From assembly GCA_963691655.1 (NCBI GenBank), contig OY829326.1:57901776-57965775 (forward strand): a stretch of 64,000 nt of DNA, read 5' to 3'. A program made the translations under genes and the position numbers. Numbering within the stretch: the first letter of the stretch is position 1; each line of letters starts with the position of its first letter. Shown here piece by piece: positions 47,771-59,963 of the stretch. Below the pieces are notes generated by a model. The model was not told the origin of the DNA. It worked only from the letters and a program-made list of their open reading frames with translations, and searched no databases. The DNA comes from Toxonevra muliebris (lineage: Eukaryota > Arthropoda > Insecta > Diptera > Pallopteridae).

Positions 47771-48639
47771 ATTTTTAATATACCTCGTTTTTAAAATGGA
47801 CTAAAAAGTATATAATAATTTCTCCTAACCCCATACAGATTCACAACCACTTACAGATTCCTTATCCCATACAGATTGTCTAGAAAATTTGTAACTGTGA
47901 ATTCTAGTAGGACGAAAATACTTGTATGATTTAAAACGAAAAACGTATGACGCATGCAATAGGAAATTGATGGATGAATAGTTCACCGAAATGGCTAGCA
48001 ATTTTATCTCTATCCATATGCGTCCCACGAACGAACAAAACGAAAAGAAAAGTTCGTTATTGTTTGTTTTTGTTCTCTCTCTCATTTGTCTTTGAATTTC
48101 TGTATGTATTCACATATACATATATTCTACTCCAGCTAAAGCAATGATTTTAACAACGATGAATTCAATGCTTTGATCTATGAAAAAAATGGAAACAATT
48201 CCGATGCTAATATTTTAAATATTATTATATTTATATATATTTTAGATACTTCATATTGCATTGTCTTCCAGTTCTGAACTATATTTTAAATTTCAAGTCT
48301 CTAGCTCATTGGGAAGTTAGTTTAAAATCGATTGCAAGATTTGTACCGAACAGACTGACAGACACCATTGAAAGCGAGTTGATATAAACGTGGTAAAATA
48401 GTAGGAGTCTTTGAAGGTCAAATCACCCTAATCTAACATTTTCTTTGAAAGACAAAAAATTTATTTATTTAATAATGATGAGAACTTATGGTAATGCTAG
48501 TAAGTAAAATCATAAAGATATCACTGATGATGGGTCGTGGCGGATTCCGAAATGGCTATATGATTTGCCTGCCTTTTATACATTGTTGCGACTTAGTCAC
48601 TTTGTCACTTTGACAAAAAATGACGTTTCATTAAGCCCA

Positions 48640-48810
48640 TTAACAAAACTTGAACCACTATTTTTGTAATTTTTCAGACCAAATGAATTTTGACCTTCAG
48701 GGATCCCAACTATTCTAGAATAAGAAATATTTTCTCCGAAAATATTTAGTTGATTTCTCAAACGTTGCTGTTCAAATAATTTTTTCCTCTCTTCCATGAT
48801 AAACAACTTT
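48640..48810. repeat. Inverted single unit of the 150-bp array
   Basis: The reverse complement contains TTTTCGGAGAAAATATTTCT and GATCCCTGAAGGTCAAAATT, matching the units at 47330-47770. A minus-strand frame at 48597-48914 covers it and is not treated as a gene. Confidence 0.5.
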
Positions 48811-49550
48811 CTTCTGGCTATGAAATAAGTACAAGGTAAGATAAAAAAAAATATATTGGTCCTGCGTATACTAAAATTATGGGGTTTGGCTCCCATAGCG
48901 AGGATCCCAAACATGATAGAGAAAATCTGAGTACAGGGTCTGAATCAGCGACACCGAATTATTCTTGAAAAGCTATTCATTCGACATTTGATTTTGTAAA
49001 GTGCCAAATTGTTGCACAGTGTAATTATTGAAAAAAATGCAACAAATTACAACGCAACATTCTATCAAAAATAACTCCAATATCATAACAAAAACCCAAA
49101 AATTTAAGAATTATTTGGATTATTTTCTGTATATATGAGTTTCAGCTAATAAATTAACCCACTAATGCCGGAAAAAAGAGTGTTGAATATCTCGGGACTG
49201 GTAGCAAATATCGGGCTCACGTTTCCTCTATTAAATTAAAAAAGAATAGAGCTAGAAATTATCTCTACCAATTAAGTAGAATTCTAATGTTTTCCTGCCC
49301 TTCTACAAGATTCAAACTTAGTAAATTTTCAAAAACCTAAAAATTGACATACTTATAAAAGATAGTGAAAATTGGGTTTATAGGGGAAAATTTTCATGGC
49401 ATTTTATTCATCTGTGCCCTTCATTGATTACAGAAAAAAATTCGCGATCCCTGAGCTAACCTAGAGTCTCCTTAGTCAATTTCCTGATTTGGGTATTGAA
49501 AAACCCAACCGCCAAAACGCACAATAAAATATACATACAAAATATACAAC
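48811..49550. other. AT-rich non-coding stretch
   Basis: No gene or element is recognised. Confidence 0.5.
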
Positions 49551-50727
49551 TAAGGAGTGAGATCGAAAAAATCTTAACATATATAAAATTCAATAATTTA
49601 GTTTATTTTTTTTTTTATTTAATTGATAATATTTTACAAATTACAGAAAAATATAAATTTTATAGTTTTAATCACTATTTATGAACTCGTGGACCTTTTT
49701 TGGTAAGCTTTCGATTAGTGATTTGATAGTTGTTTCAGATACCTTTTTGGAACAGTTTGCTCATCTCCTTTTAAAATCTTCGATATTTTTTGGGACACCA
49801 TGAGCCCAATATCTCTCCACTGGTCTTAGCTCCTTACAATTTGGAGCTATGTTATTGAATTATGTTATTTCTTTGGTACTACTCCAGAGCTTTCTTGCCG
49901 TAGTGATATGATGCCAAATCGGGTCAAAAATATGTGGACACATTGTGCTCTCTTATGAAAAGAAGAAGTCTTTTTTTCAAACATTCTTTGATGTATATTT
50001 CGGTATTTATAGAGCCCACTGTAAAAAATGACTTGCTTCTTTTGCCGCAACTGCATATAGATTGCCATACCAGGAAATTTTTAGGAAATTTTGTCTGCTT
50101 TTGGATTCTAAACTGCGTAAAATCTGCCAGTACATAGGTTTCGTCGTCCATTATACAACATGAATATTTTTGTATGAAATTCGATTTTAATTTCCGAGCC
50201 CTACTTTTGGCGTCTAAATTTTTTGCAGCATTCCTGTCTGGAACTTTTTGGACTTTGCATGTTTTCAAACTTGCATTGGCTTTAACTTTTCGCACCAAAT
50301 AGTCAGAGCACTGGGCTAACCGGGCAGCTTTTCCACCAGATGTGTTTGGAGATCTTTTCAATATGCTTTCTATTTTCTGGCTTTCCCAATATCATGTGGT
50401 CCTTGTTTTCTTCCCGAACTAGGTTTCCTATCCATGGTAAAATTCTCCTGAAACTGTTTAATAACTTTGGAAACAGTTTGACGGCAGACCTTCAATTTTT
50501 TGTAGGACCAATTTGGATTTTTTTGAAAAGTTTTCATAATTTTAAGACGTACTTCATTTTATTCACTAATTCTGATAAAACTCACAATAAATCAACATGA
50601 CAAACATTAAAACTAACAACTGACACATTTTTGAAAGATAACTAGATCAAAGAAATTTTTAAATTTTACACCCAGAAAAAATTATTAGGTAAAACGTGTG
50701 TTAAGATTTTTTCAATCTCACTCTTTA
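49551..50727 (-). mobile_element. Tc1/mariner-superfamily transposon, DD37E-like, with both inverted ends (copy 2)
   Basis: TAAGGAGTGAGATCGAAAAA at 49551 and its inverted partner ending CTCACTCTTTA at 50727 bound a 1177-bp element, with TA at each outer edge. On the minus strand the 50361-49924 frame gives KRSPNTSGGKAARLAQCSDY, MDDETYVLADF (first catalytic Asp), FPKNFLVWQSICSCGKRSKS, INTEIYIKECLKKRLLLFIR then EHNVSTYF. Sequence corresponding to the second Asp and final Glu continues past a frameshift toward 49700. It is collinear with copy 1 at 28555-29547 and more complete at its 5' end, but is interrupted and cannot encode a full transposase. Confidence 0.88.
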
Positions 50728-50912
50728 ATATGAAAAAACAGTTTTTATAAAACTTTTATTAAAAAAATTTATTGTTAAAATAAAAAGTATATTTCTGTAA
50801 TAGTTTTAGGCTTATTCAGTTAATTGGTTATTGATACAAATAAAAACTCTTATTACATCTGTTTACCCAACGTTCCGCTTAATTTGTAAGCATCATCAGG
50901 GGAGTCTATTTT

Positions 50913-51012
50913 ATTTTCATGTCGTGGATTTTTCTACGTTTGAGAATTCATACACATTATACAGTCTATTGATCTCGTTCTCAAACGTAGAAAAATCCAC
51001 GTACATGAAAAT
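50913..51012. repeat. Near-perfect 34-bp hairpin
   Basis: 50913-50946 pairs with 50978-51012 with a single one-base bulge: ATTTTCATGTCGTGGATTTT / AAAATCCACGTACATGAAAA continuing into TCTACGTTTGAGAA / TTCTCAAACGTAGA. The loop is 31 nt. The near-identity of the arms in a region of old, diverged repeats implies that the palindrome is recent or maintained. Confidence 0.85.
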
Positions 51013-53559
51013 TTCAAAATGCGATATCTCAGCGAAAAAAAAGATATTTGAGCAAGCTCAACGTTATTTTGAAGAGGAAGACTAGTACTTTAAGATGCTA
51101 TCAATAATTTTTGAAAGAAAATAGGACCGGCCGTACTACATAACCTTAAAAATGAGTAAAAACGATATTTTTGCACTTTTAGGTTAGGATGTCTCAATTT
51201 TGAGGCCAGATTCCAGTTCACCGCGTCAAAATCCTTTGGAAAAGGATAGTCTGGTTTCTGGGTAAGAGCGTTCATCAAATTTTGTCGGCCTGTGTTATTG
51301 AATATTAGTTTCCCTTTTTTTTTCTTGAGGATTTTCTTTTTGCTATAAGTCTTATCGATTTGATTTTTTTTTTAATCAAATGCAATGAAGCATAAATAAA
51401 TAAAATATATTTCTTTGAAAAGTTGATAGTTTCTGTTAACTATCTAGCTTACTTTGCAGCCTCTATACTATAATTTTCGAAGTTTTTTTTTTCTATTTCC
51501 AGTACTTTTTTTTTTTTTGTACAATTCCTATGTAGAAATATATTTTTTAATTTTTTTTTTACAAATAGAAATAAATTTAAATAAAAAAAATAAAAAAGGT
51601 GTTCAGAAATCTTTAAGCAAGTCAAAAGTGATGAAATCCAAACTGGAATTCATATACAAAAAAAAAAAAAAAAAAAATATAGCAACTGTTAGTTACATCA
51701 AGAAAATTCTCAGTAGTATTCAATCCTACTAGCAATAGCATCAATGGCAATTCAACTTAGGTATTCAAGCGATTTATAAATTTTTTCTTAGTAAAATAGC
51801 AAAATAATTAAAAATTGAGCATACTTTAGGGGATGAGTTGAGAAAAGAGAGTAAAGTTATGCAGAAAGTTTTTCCTTTGAAGCATGAGCAGAAATGCAAA
51901 GAAAACCATTCATATTTTTTTTTTAGATAACAACTAATTTTTTTTTTACCAGTTTAAAATGAAACTTGTTAAGAATAACTTAAAAATTAAACACTACTTA
52001 TTTAGTAAAACTTTAAAGTAAACTTTTTAGTTCAGTATTAATATCGATTTTCATATCTCAAACGCATCAAACTAGAAACTAGATGAATACCACTTTATTC
52101 ACTTAAAAGTTTATTTTAAAAGAGACTAATGCTATTCCAAAAGATTTCAATTTAAACAAATTAAAAATCACACAATAAAAACTAACAATTTTTGAAAACC
52201 AATGAAAGGACCGCATAATCCACTTATAATCTTACAATACATAAGCATTGTCCTTTAGAAATAATAATAATAAGAAATTATAAATTTTAAATTTTGTAAA
52301 AATAAGGAAAAAAATTTTATTTTTCTATCCATTACCTGTGTAAGTAAGTAGTTACCTAGCTACTATAGAAGAAGACGAAGAAAAATACACTTCATCTATC
52401 TACCGTTGTATGACATGTTGGGTTTTGTGGGTTGCTAAGCATAATAAATAAATATTTTTGCATTGTCGCTGTTATTAGATATTATTATTATTTTTTTTCA
52501 ATATTATATCAGTAGCAAATGCAGTGGAAAGTATAGAAAAGAAGCAGCAACATCAACGAAAAGTACACAAAAGTAATCATTATTGTTATGAGGCAAATAA
52601 CATTCAAAGGCGCGCACATCCTTTGAATTTTTAAATCTAAAAACCAAAACCAAATACAACCAAACAGAAGAAAACCAAATATGAAATGCATTTATACATT
52701 TCTACCTAACTTTTGTATACATATAACAAAAATGCTGGAATAACTTGCAATATTTGAAAAATAAAAAACTTGTCTAACGTAAATCACACAACAACAGAGC
52801 AGCAGCAGCAGCATAACAGCAACAATAGAAATTACTAAAATAGCGACAGCAATAACAACAACATTATGTATTACTAACAACATGGAACCAAGTTGCAACA
52901 GCAGCAGCATCAGTCTTGTAGCAGGCAGGTACCGAAATACATATATAGCAATGTATCTGAAAAAAGAAATGTGCCTCTACTCTCAGTTTTGAAACCAAAT
53001 TAAATGCAACTTCCTTTGGGAGTGAATGGTGAAGAATGTAAAAAAAAGAAAGGCGGCGCATGAAAAGGATATTGCACTTTGAAATTGGCAGTGGTTGGCA
53101 AATGTTTTTTTCACGCTACTTTCAAGTTAGCGTGCCAAGATTTGAAATCGGGCATTTGTTCCAATACAAATACAGGCATTATTTTAATAAGTTCTTCGAC
53201 AAATATCTCCATGAAATTGAGTTTGTTCCAAACTTAAAATAGTCAGCATCAATTCCGGCATAGTCTCACCTCGGACCTTTCAAATGTAAGTAATATTTGG
53301 CTAGGGAATTGAAGCATTCTTAAAGTCGGAAAAAAATCTAAAGCTTATAAAATTACAAGACATTAGGTAACTAGCCAGCCCATTTTTCTAACTTCCCATT
53401 CTCATTTCCTGATCTGATCTTCTGGAAGCCTGAGTAACATAAATGAAGAAAAAGATTTTTGGTCAAAGGTAAGGAGCATAACTTAACAAAAGCAATTTTC
53501 ACATATTCAACTTAAGATGGATACAACTTTCGATAGGGTAAACTGTCATCTGACAGCTG
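51013..53559. other. AT-rich non-coding stretch with microsatellites
   Basis: No gene is recognised. (GCA)n/(CAG)n lies at 52799-52814 and near 52898-52910. Poly-A and poly-T runs are frequent (51658-51677). Val/Ile/Leu-rich minus-strand frames over the CAG tracts are not treated as genes. Confidence 0.45.
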
Positions 53560-54650
53560 GCATTGACATTTGCTTTTGACATTTCTGTTTAGTAAGCTTT
53601 GACAAATCATCATGGAAAGAATGGTGCCTCAACAACGTTTTCAAATTGTTGAAATTTATCTTCATTTCTATTCGCCAAACTTATAGAGCATTTCGTGAAA
53701 TTTAAGCTTTACATTTTCGTCCATCAGAGCAGTTTATTCGTCGAACCATCAATAGATCTCTGACAACATTTACTCTACTCGATACAACAACAACAACAAG
53801 ACAAAGAACTGTACGTACAGAAGAGAATATCGGGGATGTAAGTGCTAGTGTTAATAATGATCTAAATTTGTCTATTCGTCGACATTCACGACAAGTTGGA
53901 CTCTGTGCATCTACCACATGGAAAATTTTGCATTAAGATCTTGGTCTACATCCATACACGATCCAACTGGTTTAAGAACTAAAGCCAGTTGACCATATTA
54001 AGCATCGTTTGTTTGCTGATTGGGCCCTTTAAAGCTTGAAATTGATCCACTATTTTGTCAAAAGCTCATTTCTGGTGAACGACTATGTAAACAAGCAAAA
54101 TTGCCATATAAGGAGCGAAAACAATCCTCAAGAAGGTCTGCAGGTTCCATAGCTTACACGCTGGAGGCATTATCGGTTCATATTTGTTTAAAAACGATGC
54201 TGAAGATAATGTTACAGTGAATGGTGCTCGTTACAGATCGATGATCAACGATTTTCTTTTTAAAAATTAGAATGGTATCGCCCTGGAACAAGATGGTACT
54301 ACTCTTCATACTTCTACCGTAACAATTGACTTATTGAAGGAAAGATTTGATGATAACATTATTTAGGGAATTGGTCCAACTATTTGGCGTCCAAGATCAT
54401 GCGACATAACCCCACTGGATTATTTTCTTTGGAATTATGTGAAGTCATTGGTTTATGCTGATAAAGCAGAAACTGTAGATGCCTTGGAAGCCAACACAAC
54501 TCATCAATAAGGCCTGAACTATTCGAAAAGTGGTATAAAATTGGTCTGATCGAATGCGATTCCTCTGAGCTAGTCGTAGTGGTTATAAACCAGAAATCAT
54601 ATTTAAATATTAAATATTAAATTAAATTTTTAAATTAAAATTAACTTTCA
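53560..54650 (+). mobile_element. DD41D mariner-like transposon relic
   Basis: Readable pieces in several frames are QQRFQIVEIYLHF (N-terminal helix region), DLNLSIRRHSRQV (second DNA-binding helix), LSKAHFW, DNVTVNGARYRSMI, LEQDGTTLHTSTVTIDLLKE and RPRSCDITPLDYFLWNYVKS then LVYADKAETVDALEANT. QDG holds the second catalytic Asp and TPLDYFLW the third. I count 41 codons between them, giving DD41D spacing. The segment that should carry the first Asp (S-D-E-A-H-F in the family) reads LSKAHF, so that residue is lost. Several stops are present. The right end may be CAAAGTTCTATCACTTATAA then AAAAAACACCC near 54695-54733, but no matching left end was found. Confidence 0.78.
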
Positions 54651-54759
54651 AATAAAAAAAAAATGTAATCACACTTCAATTTTTATGTGTATTATTTATA
54701 ATCAAAGTTCTATCACTTATAAAAAAACACCCTTTATTAGATTAATTTATAGAGTATCA

Positions 54760-55150
54760 GGTCACTTCTAGAATCCGAAGAGCTGCAGTGCCAGCACACA
54801 ACATAGGGTGTGAAATCAACGGCCGATCGCAAAGTAGAAGAAAAAGCTAAGTCTGTGCAAGAATGGCAGAAGAGATGGGAGCACTCCACGAAAAGGCGTT
54901 GGATATTCACCCTAATCCCCACAATAGAAAAATGACTGAAGCGTAAGCTTGGCGAATTAAATTTCTACCTCACCCAGCTAGTCACCGGTTACGGATGCTT
55001 CCAGTACTACGTTCACCGCTTTAAACTACTAGATAGTCTCTTCTGCCTGGATTTCGCTAAAGAAGAAGAAACTGCTAAGGACATTCCATCTTCACCGTGA
55101 GATTTAATGCTGAAAAAATGCACTTAGAGAGGCCCTTAGTAGGCCACCGA
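54760..55150 (+). pseudogene. R1-clade LINE C-terminal fragment
   Basis: After a degraded start (about 54760-54900) one frame reads VQEWQKRWEHSTKRRWIFTL then IPTIEK, a stop, LKRKLGELNFYLTQLVTGYG and CFQYYVHRF. This is the segment just before the zinc knuckle in R1-clade LINEs, comparable to 27936 and 36190. The knuckle itself is destroyed (LFCLDFAKEEETAKDI keeps one Cys). No poly-A was found. Confidence 0.7.
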
Positions 55151-56046
55151 CAACGACCAGTCTACTGGCATTCATAGGTGAATAAAAAGAGAAGCAGCAA
55201 GTCGAATGCCGATAAATGTCGGTTCAGATACAGGAAGAAACTTTAACTGAATGACAATTAACTGACGCAAACAACAGCCTTTAGTGTGTTGAAGTCTCAC
55301 ATCATCAGTGGCTTGAGGTGTTTGCTCCTCATATAAAAAAATCACTTCTGTAAATATACTCAGCAATCTTTCACCTAGTCATAGTTTCAATAGAATACAA
55401 ATTTATTTTGGGGAGAAAGCAAAACATCATAACTCGTTGCCATTGTCAGATAAGAGGTTGTGCTAATTTTCTATTTTTGACCCTTTCGAGCACCGAATGT
55501 TGGTATACTGCGTAGTAGTGGAACTTGAGAGCCTCTTTCTCTCTAGTTATGTGATAAAAAAATTAATATTTGAGCGCATACCGTGCTTTTGAATGAAAAA
55601 TTAATATAAACTCTCTTGAAGCAAAAAATAATTTGTTTCACAATTTTTTGATTAAAAATCTCTCAAATTCTTTTGGTTTTGAGATGAAAATATGAAAACA
55701 AGTTTGTCGCACGCTGTTTCATAAACAATAAGAACACACTATACTCCATCAGGTTAATATGCAATTGTACATGAGACAACAATAGCAACAACATTACAAA
55801 ATCAAGGTAAGCATAGCAGAAAAAAAACAATAACAAAAAATCAAAGAAAAATTTGTGAAACAACAAGCGGAAGTTAAGCAAGATGGCTGTGGAAATGGCT
55901 GCGGCTTCATCAACAGAAGAAGAAGCAAAGCAACATCATCGTCATCGTCGTCATTGTTGTTATAATAGATATAACGTTGTTTTTGTTGTTGTTGTTGTTT
56001 TTGTAACGATATACCTAGCTAAAGCTCTGTTATGCTCAGTGATGTT

Positions 56047-56090
56047 AGTTGGTTGGTTGGCTGGTTGGCTGGTTGGTTGGTTGGCTGGTG
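56047..56090. repeat. (GGTT/GGCT)n microsatellite
   Basis: Tetranucleotide repeat with GGTT and GGCT units interleaved. It produces an artificial Trp/Leu/Gly-rich reading frame. Confidence 0.9.
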
Positions 56091-56234
56091 GCAGAGCGTG
56101 GAAAATATGAGTTTTGAATTATGAATTTGAAATTTTCGAGGAAAATTTATTATTAGACTAGATTACGTGCGGGGATTTGACTTTGGTTTATGCGATGCGA
56201 ATTGTGCATTTGTATTTTGTAAAATACAAAACAT

Positions 56235-56252
56235 ACACACACACACACACAC
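56235..56252. repeat. (CA)n microsatellite
   Basis: Uninterrupted AC dinucleotides, about 9 repeats. Confidence 0.9.
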
Positions 56253-57383
56253 ATACACGTATCCATATATACATGTATGTGTATATGGTTGTACTTCTTC
56301 AGCTATTACATCTTAACCTACCCTCCCCCATTAACAATGCAGTGAGTGATGTGGCATTACAGCAATATTGGATAAAGGTAAAAGCAAAAACAGCAGCTAC
56401 AACAATAGCAGGAATGAAAACAGCAGCATCAACAGCAGCAGCAGAGATTCATCAAAATTTATGTACAATTGGAATGCAGCGTTGTCTAGCTGAGCGGAGG
56501 AGGAAGGGGGTGGCGAGGAAAAACACCGATCCAAGGGGATTTTGTATGTGTATGTGTAGGAGTATGTAGTGAAAAAGTAATGTTGCTACTGCTGCATTTG
56601 TATTATGCCATCTACTTGCATATGTATGTACTTCTATGAGTGCATGTTTGTGTGTTTGTTTTTATGTACGTTCAAATTGCGGTGGAAATCTTTTGCATTA
56701 TAATTTGATATGCGGGAAAGGTTTGTCATAAATTCAAACAGGATTTTTTCGTTTACTCGCTGCTGATGCTATTGTTTTTGTTGTTGTTGCTGCTGCGCTT
56801 GTTATACATATTGCTACTTTTGTTGTTGTTGCTGATGCTCCTGTGTGGCTTATTAAGTTAAATCTTTTTGCTGCAATCGCAAATGCATTGCAATATATCG
56901 CTATATATTCCTTACTGTTTTTCCGCTGCTACTACATCCATACTGCATAGAATACATACATACATAGATGGAAATATGTGTACGTATGTATATCCTTTTT
57001 ATTTTATTGTGGCATGAAATTAATGAAGTGCTTTTGAGATTAGACATGCTTATTTATTGGTAAAAGTTACGTATACTGCAATTGCTGCCATTGCTGCTTC
57101 TGCCGTGCTCTACCGTCGTACAGTGGGGAACTAATCAAAAAGCTAAGCTAAAAATCAAAATTTTCTTAACAAGATTTTAAAATATTTTTAAATTGTTTCC
57201 ACAATCATGGATTTATGGCAGGGTGTGAGGGTCTTATTAAAAAATTGGGCTTCTCAAATTTATCTTTGAGAATTCAGAGAACATTCGATCTTTCGAAAGT
57301 TTTATGCCATTTTCACTGTTCATCATCTCTGTTATAGGAACGAATGATCTTGAACCAGAAAAGAATAAGCCGCATCAAAATCA

Positions 57384-57735
57384 TTGTTTCTTGGAGGTGT
57401 TTATCTTATTGTTGAATATGGGCTGCTGAATGTTGCGCATCAACTAAATAGCGTAGAAATTGGTGATGCATGCCTTGAACAAAGACCTGGCAATTTTACT
57501 GACTTCAATCCCATCGAGTATTTGTGGTCCATCTGCCAGGCCAGACTTAGAAAGATGTTACGAAATCAAGTTACTCGATCAGTGAATGAAGTGTGGTACC
57601 GAGATGAGAAAATCTTTCACTCTTTCAAATTGTTCACAGAATCTATGCCAAAATGCCTTATCATGATGCTGGAAACCAAGGGTGGACTTTTTTTTATACT
57701 GGTTACTGATTTTATTTTTTATATAAATTAAAACC
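57384..57735 (+). pseudogene. Tc1-like transposase C-terminal fragment
   Basis: The frame carries FTDFNPIEYLWSICQARLRK, the block with the third catalytic Glu (family form SPDLNPIENLW). It continues with NEVWYRDEKIFHSFKLFTES then MPKCLIMMLETKGG, the family C-terminus. The first 35 codons do not match the region with the second Asp, so the upstream part is scrambled or deleted. It is a different lineage from the Tc1 relic at 31417, as residues around NPIE and the C-terminus differ. No inverted ends were found. Confidence 0.75.
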
Positions 57736-57740
57736 ATTTC

Positions 57741-58224
57741 CAAAGAATATTTGTTTTGTCCACATTAATTTCCACAAGGATGTAGAAATTAAAAAATTTT
57801 CATAATTGAATAGCAATTTCGGGTAACTGTTCAAAACAGAGCATACAACTTTTATAACTTCTATCAAAAATTCATCAAAATAAGAGTTTTTATAAACTTT
57901 TATTTCTTATGAGTTAAAAGTAATGATGAAAAGTAGGAGTTTGGAAATAACTGTTTTTTAACTTTTAGTTTAAATTCTTACTCAAAAACTTTTATTTTAA
58001 AACTAAAACTCTAAGAGTCTTTAAAAACTTTTTTTTTAAATTATTTTTAAAAGTCTTTGAAAACTACTAGTTTTTCTTTTCTTATTTCTACTGCTATTTT
58101 CTACTACCTTTTTCTAAAACTATTTTCTATTACTTGTGTGTGAGTTAGATCAATTTTCTATTACTATTTTCCTCTGATCTTTCACTCATTTCAAATTGTT
58201 TTTGTAATTTTTAAATTTTAGAGG
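57741..58224. other. AT-rich stretch with CTA-type array at its right
   Basis: 57840-58075 has repeated AAAACTTTTA/TAAAAGTTTT phrases. 58080-58140 has TTTCTACTGCTATTTTCTAC, i.e. the complement of the TAG array that follows. Confidence 0.45.
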
Positions 58225-58700
58225 GGGCAATAGAAAGTAGTGAGAAAAGTGGTTAAAAAGGCAGGAAAAATATTAGTAGAAAATGTAGTAGAAAAAGTAG
58301 TTAAAAATAGTAGTAGAAAAAGTAGTAGTAAAGTAAAAGGGGTAGGGGGAAGTAGTAAGAAAAGTGGTTAAAAAAGCAATCAAAATATTATCAGAAAAAG
58401 TAGTACAAAATAGTAGTGGAAAAAGTAGTAGTAGAAGGGGTAATAGGAGTAGTTAAAAAAGTGGTTAAAAAATCAGTAAAAATATTTGTAGAAAATATAG
58501 TACAAAATAGTAGTAGTAAAGTAAAAGGGGTAAGGGGAAGTAGTAAGAAAAGTGGTTAAAAAAGCAGTAAAAATATTAACAGAAACAGTAGTACAAAATA
58601 GTAGTACAAAATAGTTGTAGAAAAAGTAGTAAAAAAAATAGTGAAAAAGCAGTTAAAAATGGTAGTAGAAAATAAGTAGTAGAAGAAGTAGTAGAAATTT
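58225..58700. repeat. TAG-rich minisatellite (copy 3) with higher-order unit
   Basis: AGTAGTAGAAAAAGTAGT-type sequence with a larger unit marked by AGTGGTTAAAAA at about 58248, 58363, 58460 and 58551 (spacing 115, 97, 91). Each unit also holds AGTAAAAATATTAGTAGAAA and AAAGGGGTA[AG]GGG. The leader and tail of the elements at 1 and 40112 are not recognised here, but the CTA-type stretch at 58080-58140 makes a local inverted arrangement. Confidence 0.65.
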
Positions 58701-59963
58701 TTTTATAAAAGTTTAGGTTAAACAAAAAATAAATGTTATTTTTAGGCTCTGGCTTAAAATGGGTTAAGTTGGCATTCTTGTTGAATTTTTTCGAAATTTT
58801 TTCCAAACTTTAAACCTGCATATTTCAAAAGTATTGAACTGGTTTTAAATATTTTATATTCGTTTAAAATTAAGGTTAATTTTTTCGAAACATGAAGGAT
58901 TTGTTAGTCCCTCAATTTATACAAAAGTACATATTTATAAAAAATGTTTGAAAAATATTTACATTTAAAAGAATTTTTTAGCTTTGGAAAACAAAAGTTT
59001 CACCGCTTGAAAGAGTTTAAGCTACGTCTTCTTGTTTTGAAAACCTCAGTAAATTTCACATATATGACCTAAATGAACGTAATCAAACCTGAATTTTTTC
59101 ATTTGAAAATTTTAGCTTGTTAAAAAAAATCTTTTTATTGCCATATTTATTTTTTTATTTCTTATTTCGTTTCAAACATAAAAAGTGCCATAAATAGGTT
59201 AATATTTTCGTTTTTATATACTTTTTTTGTATGGGATACCACGGCCGCTTGTTTTAGCTATAAAATCTTAAGACGAAAGACAATTTGGATCCAAAATTAA
59301 ACCATAGAGCTATTATATGTTAGTCTTTCGTCTATATAGTTAATATTTAATTTTGTCCATAACCGTGCCTTGTTTTAACAAATTCTATATTTCTAAGGCA
59401 CACAAAAAAATTCGAAAAAATGTTCAGGTTCTTGAGTATAAGCAACACCCTCATAAGCAACATGTTTTTTGTAGCACTAGCAAGAATCCGCTTTCAAATA
59501 TATTAACCCCATTAAAAGTTACAATCAAAGTTTGGTTGCGCTGATCTTAAAAACAGACAAACTCTCCCACTGTGCGTCGTAGAAGAGTTTGAAGGTGTAT
59601 AAAATAGTATTTTATATGTGGAATTAACAAAACTTGGGATTACAATAATGCAATTGAAGCTTAAAGGACTCAATAAATTTCCGCGTATTTTTTGTTTTTT
59701 TTTTTGTGCGCACTTTTAAGCTACAAAATAATTTAAGAAACTCATGCAAATTGAATTATTAAATTTTGCAAGTAAGCAGCAGAAATAATTGAAAGAAATG
59801 AATGGAAAGAGATTATTTTTGTGATGCAAGAAATTAATTTAAATTTTTATTTGTAAAAAGATTTGACAAAAGTATTAAATTTTATTAGACTATTTTGATG
59901 TGAAAACAGATAGTGAAGCAGAGATTAAAGTTAATTGAATAGCACCAAAAATTATTTAAAACA
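58701..59963. other. AT-rich non-coding stretch
   Basis: No gene is recognised. A small perfect inverted repeat AGACGAAAGAC / GTCTTTCGTCT lies at 59271-59281 and 59323-59333. Confidence 0.45.

Larger units (their letters stand above)
55151..57130. other. AT-rich non-coding stretch with microsatellites
   Basis: No gene is recognised. An interrupted (GGTT/GGCT)n tract lies at 56047-56090 and (CA)n at 56235-56252. CAG/CAA-type tracts lie near 56400-56445 and CTG/TTG-type near 56780-56800 and 56820-56840. A 75-codon frame at 55883 and a 130-codon frame at 56177 run through these tracts and look like translated microsatellite. Confidence 0.45.

Noticed and set aside
55883..56110. 75-codon frame with a Trp/Leu/Gly-rich end
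   Set aside because: The C-terminal half is the translated GGTT/GGCT microsatellite.
56177..56569. 130-codon open frame as a gene
   Set aside because: It runs through (CA)n and CAG tracts (His-Thr repeats, Ala/Thr runs) and has no recognisable domain.
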